Position numbers and translations under genes: made by a program
Source: Polytrichum commune
Taxonomy: Eukaryota > Streptophyta > Polytrichopsida > Polytrichales > Polytrichaceae
Reading direction: 5' to 3'
Assembly: GCA_950295325.1 (NCBI GenBank)
Contig: OX485803.1
Location: forward strand, 2,418,001 to 2,482,000
DNA: 64,000 bases
Part shown: one piece after another, positions 39,791 through 49,800 of the stretch
Numbering within the stretch: position 1 is the first letter of the stretch
How the letters are laid out: each line of letters begins with the position of its first letter
The notes under the pieces: model-generated
The model's input: only the letters and a program-made list of their open reading frames with translations
The model's database searches: none
Told to the model about the DNA's origin: nothing

Positions 39791-40729
39791 TGTCGCGACC
39801 CTTGCTAGTTTTTCTCCACTTAGCTCAATCGCTTTCCAACTCTAGCAAGTGTCCCGAGCGCTAACCTGCACATCCCACGCACATGCATGGTTAGCTTTCA
39901 AAACCGCGGACCTTCAATCCCATATTTGGTCACCAAACCCTCCTACACATGCATTCGGGACTCTTTCCCCTTAGTAGGTAACCCATCGCTAAGGTGGACT
40001 TCCATCCATGGAAGTCCACTCCCTACTTGGTCATAGTGTTGCTAGGACAACACTACAACCACCCGGAGCACATTGCCAAGTATGCTCCGGGGGGGTCGGT
40101 CGGCAAAGCCGCCTCACCCATATAAGCCTCTAGGACTTTTGGCGGGGCCCCTCCCCCACCGTCAACATCCCTTTTGTCTCTCTACCAAGAGTTGGGGCCA
40201 AGTAGACATTTTCCCTTAGCCGCTGGGTCTAGAAGCCTCCCTGCAGCTTCAGACCTTCATAACTTCCACGTGCGGTCTCTGAATCTAACAACCAACCACT
40301 CTATCGTCATGTACATTTCACGTAGATCCCTATGGACACCTCACTTGCCCTATTCGGGCAAGTATTGAGGAAGTTATGCCTGTTTAAACCTTTGCAGTCC
40401 CGGGAGCCACTCCCAGGCCCCTGCTGTTCCAGGGCGCTGTCCCGGGACAGCATCCCACTCAAAGTGCCATATCTCCTAGCTCACACCTCAATTGAGGTGT
40501 TCTTTAGCATTCTAGAATCGGGACGCCATAAGCTACTCATAGCTTATGGCTTTACCCTCATGACTCCTAGTCTTTGTGGGTGGGAGGCGTTCTAAACGCC
40601 CGGGGCCCTCACCCACATTAGGATCACTTGGTCCCTCTCACGAATGGCGTCACAAGTCCCGGGTGTCACTCCGGGGTCCCCCTTGTGCCCATGGTGTTGC
40701 GGGCACTCCTCATGGAGAGGTGCGCGACA
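39791..40729 (-). mobile_element. Solo LTR F (old)
   Basis: A single 939-bp LTR of the same family, minus orientation, flanked by CTTAG (39786-39790 and 40730-40734). It differs at many sites from the LTRs of A-E and carries small gaps, so it is clearly older. A solo LTR with a duplication on both sides is the usual product of recombination between the two LTRs of one element. Confidence 0.92.
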
Positions 40730-41000
40730 CTTAGGAACCTGCGCGATATACTATCACAAGAGAACACTTGTCCATACGCACAAAATTAGCAAATCTGCAG
40801 ATGATGCCTGAATCAACTCCAACAATATTTTGAACACTGAGCACCTCCATATTGTGAATTTGATTATGTTGACTTTTGCGTACCTACCCATTTACGAACG
40901 GACGTTCGTAAATGGGTGCGACCCCGTGTTCACATCCTTCACGGACGAGCGATGAGCATATTTTTCTTGCTATTCTGTGTTCGTAAATTACTGCCATACT
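40730..41000 (+). pseudogene. Fragment of the palindrome-gene family, right piece
   Basis: Continues the match to locus 1 beyond 51286: the segment with GATTATGTTGACTTTTGCG aligns with the one near 51423, and the P1 palindrome at 40891-40912 aligns with the degenerate one at 51453. Here the palindrome is better preserved than in locus 1 and extends to 32 bases (40886-40917). Homology fades near 41000, where the satellite begins. Confidence 0.7.
40886..40917. repeat. P1 palindrome, extended copy
   Basis: Perfect inverted repeat of 15-bp arms (ACCCA plus the standard P1 arm) around the centre GA. Its counterpart in locus 1 is badly mutated. Confidence 0.9.
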
Positions 41001-41053
41001 GATGTGCATGAATGAAGATGTGTTGCTCGATGCGTAGACAATAATGACATGTA

Positions 41054-42815
41054 TTTACGAACGAACGTTCGTAAATTCCCGACCATCAGGTACCAATAGA
41101 TACGGGTCAAATAAGTATGTATGATCCTCGAAGGCATATTTACGAACGCACGTTCGTAAATGACTGTCATGGATTATGTGCATGTGACTAACTGTCGCCC
41201 ACCTCTCCATGAGGAGTGCCCGAAACACCATGGGCACAAGGGGGACCCCGGAGTGACACCCGGGACTCGTGGCGCCGTTGGTGAGAGGGCCCAAGTGATC
41301 CTAGTGTGGGTGAGGGCCCCGGGCGTTGGGAACGCCTCCCACCCACAAAGACTAGGAGGCACAAGGGTAAGGCTATGAGCTATGCGTAGCTCATGGCGTG
41401 GTGATTCTAGGAAGCTCAAGAACACCTCAATCGGAGGTGTGAGCTAGGAGTTATGGCCATTTGAGTGGGGCGCTGTCCCGGGACAGCGCCCTGGTCAAGC
41501 AGTGCCTGGGAGTGATTCCCGGGACTGCCAAGGTTCAAACAGGCATAACGTCCTCAATACTTTCTTGAATGGGGCAAGTGAGGAGTCCATCGGCATCTAC
41601 GTGAAGCGTAGATGAGGATGGAGTGGTTGGTTGTTGAAATCAGACATCATACAAGGAAGTTATGATGGTCTGAAGCTGCTGGGGGCTTCTAGGCCCAGCG
41701 GCCAAGGGAAAATGTCTACTTGGCCCCAACTCTTGGTGGAGAGACAAGAGGTTGGTTGACGGTGGGGTAGGGGCCCCGCGTGAAGTCCTAGAGGCTTATA
41801 TGGGTGAGGTGGTGTGGCCTCACCCACCCAAGGCCGAACGGCAAGGCCTCCATGGGCATTGGCCCATTGTGAGGCCATAGTTGCCTAGTATGGTTCGGGT
41901 TGTTGTAGTGTTGCTCCGGCAATGCGATGATCAACATGGGATTGGACTTCCATGGATGGAAGTCCACATCTAGGAATGGGTTACCGATTAAGGGGTGAGT
42001 CCCGAAAGCAAAGTAGGAGGGTTGGTTCCCTCCTATGAGCTATATGGTCCGGGATAGGAGGAGCTAACCATTAGCATGGCGGAATGCGAATGGTTAGCGC
42101 TCGTAACCTTTGCTAGAATTGAAAATTGGCAAGATTGTCAAGGGGGGCTAGCAAGGGTTGCGACACTAACCATATGAGTACCTCAATCCAGAACATGCTC
42201 TCATGTGGGATTTACGAACGCACGTTCGTAAATTACCGACCATCAGGTACCAATAGACAAGGGTCAAATATGTATGTATGAACCTCGAAGGCATATTTAC
42301 GAACGCACGTTCGTAAATAAATGCCATGGATGATGTGCATGTGATTATCCATGAGTAGCTCAATCCAAAACATGATCTCCTGTGGGATTTACGAACGCAC
42401 GTTCGTAAAATTACCGACCATCAGGTACCAATAGATACGGGTCAAATATGTATGTATGATCCTCGAAGGCATATTTACGAACTCACGTTCGTAAATAATT
42501 GCCATGGATTATGTGCATGTGACTATCCATGAGTAGCTCAATCCAAAACATGCTCTCAGGTGGGATTTACGAACGCACGTTCGTAAATTACCGACCATCA
42601 GGTACCAATAGATAAGGGTCAAATATGTCTGCATGGTCCTCGAAGGCATATTTACGAACGCACGTTCGTAAATCACTGAGATGGATTACGTGCATGTGAC
42701 TATCCATATGAGTAGCTCAATCCAGAACATGCTCTCATGTGGAATTTACGAACGCGCGTTCGTAAATCCTTGCCATGTCCAGGTCCGAATCGTTTGTCTA
42801 AACCTAAAGCTCCTC
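41054..42815. repeat. P1-containing satellite of about 180 bp, split by solo LTR G
   Basis: A unit of about 180 bp is repeated roughly four times (part at 41054-41192, the rest at 42166-42815). Each unit holds two P1 palindromes, one after CATGTGGGA and one after TCGAAGGCATA. Copies start at 41054, 41139, 42211, 42296, 42388, 42474, 42566, 42651, 42745 and 42819. Eight of these ten fit the arm pattern with no mismatch; 42474 has one. Solo LTR G interrupts the array. No coding potential is seen. Confidence 0.9.
41193..42165 (+). mobile_element. Solo LTR G
   Basis: A single 973-bp LTR, plus orientation, flanked by CTAAC (41188-41192 and 42166-42170). It inserted into the P1 satellite. It resembles the LTRs of E more than those of A-D. 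Confidence 0.94.
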
Positions 42816-42840
42816 ATCTTTACGAACGTGCGTTCGTAAA

Positions 42841-43130
42841 GTTCCGGTATTTACGGCGGTATATGCGGTAGGTGCAGCCTGTACTGTACCTGGGTGGTGT
42901 AGGGTTGGCGCACACGAAATGGCTTGAGCGCGTTCGGTGAGGTCTGTAGAGCGCACACTTGCATGTGCCGCTGAAAAGAGCTTTGTTGTGGGGGGAAGAG
43001 CTTTAAGTACTTCACCCCGCTGGTTCAAAATCCCTTGGATGCTCTTTAAAAAGCGGATTCCCGCCGCCTTCTTTGGCCTAACAATCTCCCATTCCATCCA
43101 TGCGGAATTATATAAATAGCATTGTCATGT
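42841..43130 (+). other. Unassigned stretch with a short ORF and TATA-like motif
   Basis: Between the satellite and the AT-rich region. A 60-codon frame (42937-43119) is open but shows no recognisable domain. A good TATA-box match (TATATAAATAG) lies at 43109-43119 with no gene right after it. I would not call a gene here. Confidence 0.3.
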
Positions 43131-43229
43131 ATGGAACATGCCTTGCATGCACGCCAACATATTGAAAATATATAAATCGGTTGCACACCTTAGTTGTGAC
43201 CAAGGTCTCATCGAAATATATGTATATAC

Positions 43230-43252
43230 ATATATATATATATATATATATA
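43230..43252. repeat. (TA)n microsatellite
   Basis: Uninterrupted TA dinucleotide run. Confidence 0.9.
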
Positions 43253-43371
43253 CACATAATGTCTAAATATGGAGATGGTTAACATTGAATATTTAATGAT
43301 TTGCGACTAAGGTATGAAGTCCAAGTTAATTGACAATTGATGCCTAATAAAGTTATGAATGTCGAAGTCAT

Positions 43372-43373
<2 letters not shown>

Positions 43374-43440
<67 letters not shown>
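43374..43440. repeat. (TA)n-(CA)n compound microsatellite
   Basis: A TA run passes into a CA run; likely unstable in length. Confidence 0.9.
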
Positions 43441-44417
43441 ATGAGGTCAGAGTGGCTAAGAAACATGTTGCGGACGCCCCTAAAATTATAGGTATCATAT
43501 GTTTCACATCAAAAAATGACCGTAATATGGTCACCAAGTGCATGAATACAACTAAAAAATCGGGTTAATTCATAATGGCTTGCACTAGGGTAGATTGAGG
43601 ACACTATGAACTAATTATACCTAATAATATATGTAAGTTAGGTCTTCTTTCAAATGGTATCTAGGTGTGAAAATAAGGAATTAAAATGGCATGAGTAGGA
43701 AGGATTAATCAATTTGTAATGCTGCATAGTATGATAGCGTAATGATCATTGAGACTTGAAACCATACTAGCTACCGTAACGTTGAATCATAGTTACAATT
43801 ATTATGTGTTTGACGTCCTATTGGAAATTGAATTTTCGTCCACTTGTTGTAAGGGTACGGATACACATTGGTTAAATGTTTATTAGATCATTGGTGATAT
43901 TTATAGTTGAATGCATTGTTCGATTGTTAGTTTAAGTTGATACATGATTAAATGAGTTGAGGTCCTATTGGAAATAGACTTTTAGGGTTTGGGGAAATAC
44001 ACTATTAATTTGGAATGGTGCATACAATAGTATGTACTTACAATTAATATATGTTTTGTATCCTATGAGAAGGATGTGCATCATCATAGCTTAAAGTGTT
44101 GATATAAATTGAAGTCTTAAGACATGCATGTTATTATAATAAGATCGTGGATTGTGTGATGAAATTTCACTCAGAACTATTAAGGTGAAAGTGGGAATAT
44201 TTGAAATTTCACTTATCACCTAAACCAAAGTTTTATCTCAAATCTATTAATTTGGAATGTGAAAATGACAATTGGCATCATTATCAATTATTATAGTTGT
44301 TATGAACGGAATTAAGCATTCTCCATCCAACCAACATTGGTAGACCAATTTGACCTGCCCTCAGAAAACAACATGGCCACATATAAGAAAGGTTGGTAAG
44401 ATAAAAAGATGCAGGGA

Positions 44418-44488
44418 TGTAGGGTTTAGGGTTTGCGGTTAGGATTTAGGGTAAGGGTTTGGGGGTAGGGTTTAGGGGTTTAGGGTTT
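44418..44488 (+). repeat. Degenerate telomere-like repeats
   Basis: Several TTTAGGG units with spacer changes. Together with 606-632 this supports a plant-type telomere motif. Confidence 0.75.
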
Positions 44489-45079
44489 GTGAAAGTTGTG
44501 TATGTGGTATTTGGGTTTAGGTTTTAGATTGTTACTAGGATACATTACACACACAAACAATATTGACTCCTCAAAAACCCTTGTAATTGCACTAACTTCA
44601 TTCATCGCAAGGTCGTAGTTGATGCTAGCAAAATAGTTGACCACTCCAGAAATGCATTAGTTCAAGCTAACACCTAATATTAGAACTTGAATTGACATCC
44701 TATCGTATAGCAACTCTGCGCAATCTCATATTATTATGAATTCTTTTTTGCATGTAATATTTATTTGAGGAACCATCGAATTAATTGAAAGATATCTAGC
44801 TCTTACATAAACTATATTTTAAAACACCATATACATATCTTTGCGGGTGGATTCTACATTGACAACCTAGGAAATGACATGCATTGTTTATTACGAATTA
44901 ACTGAGCATATTTTCCTAAAATATGTTTACAAGGAATCCAAATGTAGAGGTACTAAGGAAATAAAACGAGTAAAATTCATGTATTTGAACTAAGCTTTTC
45001 AAGTTAATGCCTTAAACGCGTCCATTACATATAAATATGTCAAAGCATGAGAATAACATGAAGGGTTCCAATATACAAC

Positions 45080-45155
45080 CATCTCCCATCTCCCATCGCA
45101 TCCCATCCCATCCCATCCCTTCCCATCACCTCCCATACCATCCCATCCCATCTCT
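45080..45155 (+). repeat. CATCC-type simple repeat
   Basis: Imperfect run of CATCC/CATCTC units just upstream of the G-box; probably proximal promoter or leader of locus 1. Confidence 0.8.
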
Positions 45156-45181
45156 CTCCCAGCCCTAGCCAGTGGAGTTGT

Positions 45182-45210
45182 GCCACGTGGCAGGTGCTGG
45201 GAAACCCTAG
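45182..45210 (+). promoter_or_regulatory. G-box and telo-box of locus 1
   Basis: GCCACGTGGC (45182-45191) is a palindromic G-box, a site for bZIP and bHLH factors in plants. AAACCCTAG (45202-45210) matches the telo-box found near many plant transcription starts. Their spacing and position about 0.8 kb before the leader-intron donor fit a promoter or 5' leader. Motif matching only; no expression evidence. Confidence 0.45.
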
Positions 45211-45344
45211 CGGCGCACCTACCTCCCCGCGCCCCTTCCTCTTCTCCTCATTTGTCATTTCGAGGAGAGGAGGAGCGGAGCGTTTAGAGAGCGAAGCTCT
45301 TGCTTTTTTTAGTCTTGAAGTTTTAAATTAGTTTTGTTGCAAGT

Positions 45345-45660
45345 TTTGAGAGATTTCAGATTGAGAGCTTGTGTGAAAGCTTTTGAGTTTGTGAAAGCTT
45401 TTGAGTTTGTGAAAGCTTTCATTGTGAAAGCTTGTGAGTTTGTGAGTTTCAAAAGCTTGAGAGCTTGACTAGGAAAGCTTCAGAGTTTCGGATTGAGAGC
45501 TTGAGGGTGATCTTTAGAAGCTTGAGAGTTTAAGGAAGCTTCAGAGTTGAAGCTTGAGAGTTTAGGGAAGCTTCAGAAGTGAAGCTTGAGAGTTTAGGGA
45601 AGCTTGAGAGTTTAGGGTTTGCTTAAGAGTTCAGAAGCTTGAGAGCTACAAGGTTGTGAG
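45345..45660 (+). repeat. Degenerate short repeats in the locus 1 leader
   Basis: Many imperfect copies of a unit near GAAGCTTGAGAGTTTAGG. The region is likely transcribed as the 5' leader of locus 1. The leader of locus 2 also contains internal duplications, but of different sequence. Confidence 0.7.
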
Positions 45661-46086
45661 TTTTGTGTACATAGGAGTATACTAGGGTTTGTATATAAGC
45701 TGTGAAGGCTTGAGGTCTGCATTAGAGAGTTATCTGAGTGTGCATTTGAAAGGCAATTGAGTGTGCAGTTGTGAGGATTTTTGGGATTTTCAGAAAGAGA
45801 AGAAGCAGGGTTTGAAGTGTGCAGCATTTCAATGTAATTTGTTATCCTTTCCAACTCCTCTCACATTCTGAAAATGTTGCTTCTTGAATTCAATTTCTTT
45901 TGTTACATGCAATGTGAATTATCACTCTCTTCTTCATGTTTCATTCTGCATCTCATTCTGCATCTCAATTGCTTTATGATTGAAGATTTGCATCATTCTG
46001 ACCAAAATTTTGCAGGCACGGCTGCAAGCAGAGTAGCTAATAAGTGAGTTATATACATATACGTATATATATATACGTATATATAC

Positions 46087-46108
46087 GTATTCGTATATAT
46101 ACGAATAC
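46087..46108. repeat. AT-rich perfect palindrome
   Basis: 22-bp perfect inverted repeat with arm GTATTCGTATA at the head of the leader intron. It sits in a TA/CG-alternating stretch, so it may be simple-sequence in origin. Confidence 0.7.
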
Positions 46109-46144
46109 ATATATGTACGGACAGGGGATCCCAAAACCATCACA

Positions 46145-46777
46145 TATACGAACGCTCGTTCGTAAATGGACATACACTGCATACCCACCTCCATTTACGA
46201 ACGCTCGTTCGTAAATGGACATACACTGCATACCGAACCTCCATTTACGAACGTGCGTTCGTAAATACGCACTCCACGTTCTTTGAAATGATCTATATTT
46301 ACGAACGCACGTTCGTAAATATACGCAAAATATCACTCAGAAGGAACCTTAACTTTAATATGAACCTCTATGAATATCTAAAGAACAAATATAATTTTGC
46401 GAACACCAATAAGACAAATCACATGTACTTACGAAAGATAAATCAACCAAATATCCGAAAAGATAGACCAAATGGACATACATTACGAACGCACGTTCGT
46501 AAATGAATCCAAATCTATAAAACCTATATCTTTTACGAACGATCGTTCGTAAAAATAACCAAATATATTACAAACACATTCATGACGAGTAGTCTCTTTG
46601 ATCTTCATATCTTTTACGAACGCTCGTTCGTAAACTCAATACTAAAAATTTATATGATCTTGCAACCCCTCATTTACGAGCGAACGTTCGTAAATATAAT
46701 TACATCAATTGCAAAGACGCATTAACACTGCGTAGTCTGTGGGATATGCATGTCACTTACGAACGTTCGTTCGTAAA
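46145..46777. repeat. Cluster of nine P1 palindromes in the locus 1 leader intron
   Basis: Copies start at 46145, 46194, 46244, 46298, 46482, 46532, 46613, 46673 and 46756. The pattern is arm TTTACGAACG, two free bases, reverse-complement arm; the centres seen are CT, CT, TG, CA, CA, AT, CT, AA and TT. Several extend beyond the standard arm (CC pairs with GG at 46194; T pairs with A at 46532). Between copies the sequence is unrelated AT-rich DNA except for one repeated stretch (GGACATACACTGCATACC) linking the first three. Confidence 0.95.
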
Positions 46778-46805
46778 GTCACTAATTGTTTATATTCTGT
46801 TGCAG

Positions 46806-49800
46806 ATGGCAAGATCAAGCAGAAGCGCCATTGAGATGTTCGCGGTGAAGGTCGATGGCCTCCCAGAGTCGGTGTTAGACGATAACGGCAACGACAACTA
46901 TGTCCCCAAGGAAGACTTCATGGGGGAGTGGACGGCACTGCCAGAGAAGATCGGGGACGGCCTCTTCTGCATGCGCTTCACCTACGAGCTGGAGACAAGA
47001 CCGGACCAGCCCGAACAGTGGGTTCAAATGAAGACGTGGGAGATAGAGTCCATAGAGGCCCAGGGGGAGTATGTAATTCTGGACATGAAGAACAAGAAGG
47101 ATCATATCAACCTCTTGTTGCATTTTCAGAAAAATACCTTCTCCTACCAATACGCCACCAATAACGTAGCGGAAGATGCCAAGCACTTCGACCTGGACGG
47201 CCTCTTCTCCAAATATGCGTTGAGCCCATACTGGACTGCAAGGAAATTGACCGCCCTTGCATTGAACATCTCCAAATACAACAGTGTGGTCACTGAGGCA
47301 AACAAGAAGAAGAAGAGCCCCAGGAAACCATCCACATCAGGGGCAGGAGGATCTAGAAGTGCACCCAGGCCTGTGCCTTCCGCTAGCAGGGCGACGGAGG
47401 GCCCCAGTAGACACTCCACGCCATCGAAGAGGACAAGGGAGGAGATGGAGAAATCGGGAGTAACGGAGACCGCAGAGGTGACCTCGCCTGTCGTAATGCC
47501 CACCCCCTTGAAAAAGGGTGAGAACCCTGACGCTGTGAAGGCCACGAGGATCCTTCGAGACTTCAACAACTACTCGAAGGATTGCTGGCCCATGGGACGC
47601 CACTTCACATTCAACGTGGACTGCTTCAAGTGCGAGATATCCCCCAACAAATGGGTGGTTCGCTCTCGCGAAAGCGGTGGTGTGAAGTGGCAGATAAATA
47701 ATCTAATGAACAACGTCAAGTGGGACAGGCAGACCGTCTGCGTCATGCCGAAGGGGCTGACATCCCGTCCGACGGAGAAGGACTGGCCACGGATCCATAA
47801 TGGAGAGTTCTGGATCATAGACGGCCAACACAGCTTGGAGGCGTCCCAGATAATTCTCAAGGACGACAACTTCCAGCATGAGCTGAAGGAGGACTTGCGC
47901 TACTGGAAGGCGTTCTTGGTGTGGTCGGACGATTGGGACAAGCTGCGGAAGATATCCACCTTCCTCAACTCCGGCAACAAAATCAAGGCCTTCGAGGCGT
48001 CGTGGGCAGCCAACATAGTGGCTGCAAGGGACGTCTGGGTCGCCCACGGGTGCCCCCCTAAAGAAAGGGAGAACGCGAAGACGCCGTCTCCACAATGGAA
48101 GGTGAGTTTACGAACGAACGTTCGTAAATATCTTTGACATTCAAATTTTCAAGTTCTTTGACATTCAAATTTACGAACGTGCGTTCGTATTTTGTGCATT
48201 ACTGATGCCTTTCTTGCTGCAGGCATTCTGCGACGCGATGGTGGACAAGTTCTCCTCCATCGACATGAAGTCTACAACAACCAAGTCTGTCCTGGAGCTC
48301 AAGGGTGAGCTCCGCCTCATCTGTTGCAACAGGGACACTTGGGAGTTGTGGACACAATTTTTTGATGCGCACAGCTCGGGCGATCTGGTCAACCCCGACA
48401 CCGAGGAGAAATACAGCGCTGAGAAGACCGGGGAGGCCCCTCCACTACTGAGGGAGTTCTTCAGGTCCCTTCAAGGGTTAACAGAGTCCGAGTTGCAGAG
48501 GTGCGCGGTGCATCTTCTTGGGAACACAGTGGGAAGAACCATCCCATACCCGAAGATATTTTTGAAGAGGCCAAGACACAAGCCCGGCACGTATTCCATC
48601 AAGGAATGGTGCGAACACCGCAAGCTGAAGACTGCTGCAATGAGGGAGTTGAACGCCCTAATACCAGAGTACGCACTCATCCTAGCCGACGGGGACATTA
48701 ATTGGGCCAGCTGGAAGATGTTCAAGGTCGACTACAACATCTCCGGACCCTCAATGCGTTGTCTTGTCAAGGAGCACGCCTCCATTTTGAAGCAAAAGGG
48801 GAACAAGAGGACAAAGAAAACCGAGACGGATCCCCAGGAGGTGGAGCAATACAGAAGTTTTTTGGCGCGGAAGAGGTTGGCCACATTCGAAGGAGTGGCC
48901 AGATTTTGTCTGGTGACAAAAGGAGTGGAGAGGGTGACATTTTCCAAGTGGGACCGGACCATGAGCAGGGCCGAGGTGAGGGAGGATCGACGGGGGTGCC
49001 CATTTGCCCTGATCGATTTCAGGGGGATCCCCGGTGCGTCGAGGCAGGGGGGGAAGGACATACCTTTCTACGACCCCTTCATGGCCAAGTTCAAGGAGCA
49101 CAAGTCTCCGGACATGATTGAGCCTCACGTTTGGCTGTGGATAGTGGAGCAGGAAAAGCTCTCTGCTGTAGTCGACCTGTACGAGAAGAGGATCAAATTC
49201 GAGTACATCATCTTCCACAGCACTTACGTGCCCGCCAAGACGGAAGGGATCGTGGCCATCAACGAGGCCAGGGGAAACAAACAGGTGGGGGCGGTCAGCC
49301 TCGTCTTCTTGACGTACAACGCGCTTCGGAATGGGCGAGCCCCTGTCAAGGCGAACACTACGTTCAAGAAGATCTACAGCATCCCCCATCCCCCTCCCAA
49401 GGATCTGCTGCAGGAGACCTTGTACACTGTCTTCCCGGCGATGGAACTCAGGTTGGAGTTCTACGTCTCCGTTTTGCAGAGCGTGGCAATAAGCGGAGAG
49501 ACCGTGTACAACGTTTGTGGCGGCAGCAAGTTCATGTACGCTGCGATGGTAAGCTCTCCAACTAATATTTACGAACGCTCGTTCGTAAAGTTCACCTCAA
49601 CTTGTCTTGGGTTTGATAACATTGTTTCTCGTCGTTGATGTTTACGAACGCACGTTCGTATATTCTAACGTATTTGCTTGAATCTCAGATTCTGGGGCTG
49701 GTCGTCAACAGCTTCATTGAAGCCATCGACGAGGAGGACTTCCACGTGCACAGGGCGAAGGCCTCCACGATGGACCTGGAGGACATGTCCCTCCCGAGGA

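Larger units (their letters stand above)
43131..45170. other. AT-rich intergenic DNA
   Basis: No supported gene. It contains the microsatellites at 43230-43252 and 43374-43440 and a degenerate telomere-like run at 44418-44488; the remainder is AT-rich and without visible structure. Confidence 0.6.
46015..46805 (+). other. Locus 1 leader exon end and leader intron
   Basis: A likely leader exon ends at 46043 (TAATAA before GTGAGT). The intron that follows ends with TTGCAG at 46804-46805, immediately before the ATG. This leader intron carries nine P1 palindromes. Locus 2 has the same arrangement, with the acceptor AG touching the ATG. The donor is inferred from consensus alone. Confidence 0.55.

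Noticed and set aside
41054-42840. CRISPR-like array of palindromic repeats
   Set aside because: The spacers are themselves repeated (180-bp satellite unit), no cas genes occur, and the context is a spliced plant-like genome.
43005-43032. tRNA B-box-like GGTTCAAAATCCC
   Set aside because: It has one base too many for the T-loop and no A box or cloverleaf upstream.
43307-43543. 78-codon frame over the TA/CA microsatellite
   Set aside because: Its translation is simple-sequence (VCVCV, IYIYI) and has no coding signature.
46145-46777. P1 copies as miniature inverted-repeat transposons
   Set aside because: No consistent target duplication flanks them and there is no interior beyond two bases, so a standard MITE does not fit; some other way of copying is needed.
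48751-49389. Long antisense frames over exons of locus 1
   Set aside because: Shadows of GC-rich coding sequence; the sense exons have matched splice sites and a paralogue.
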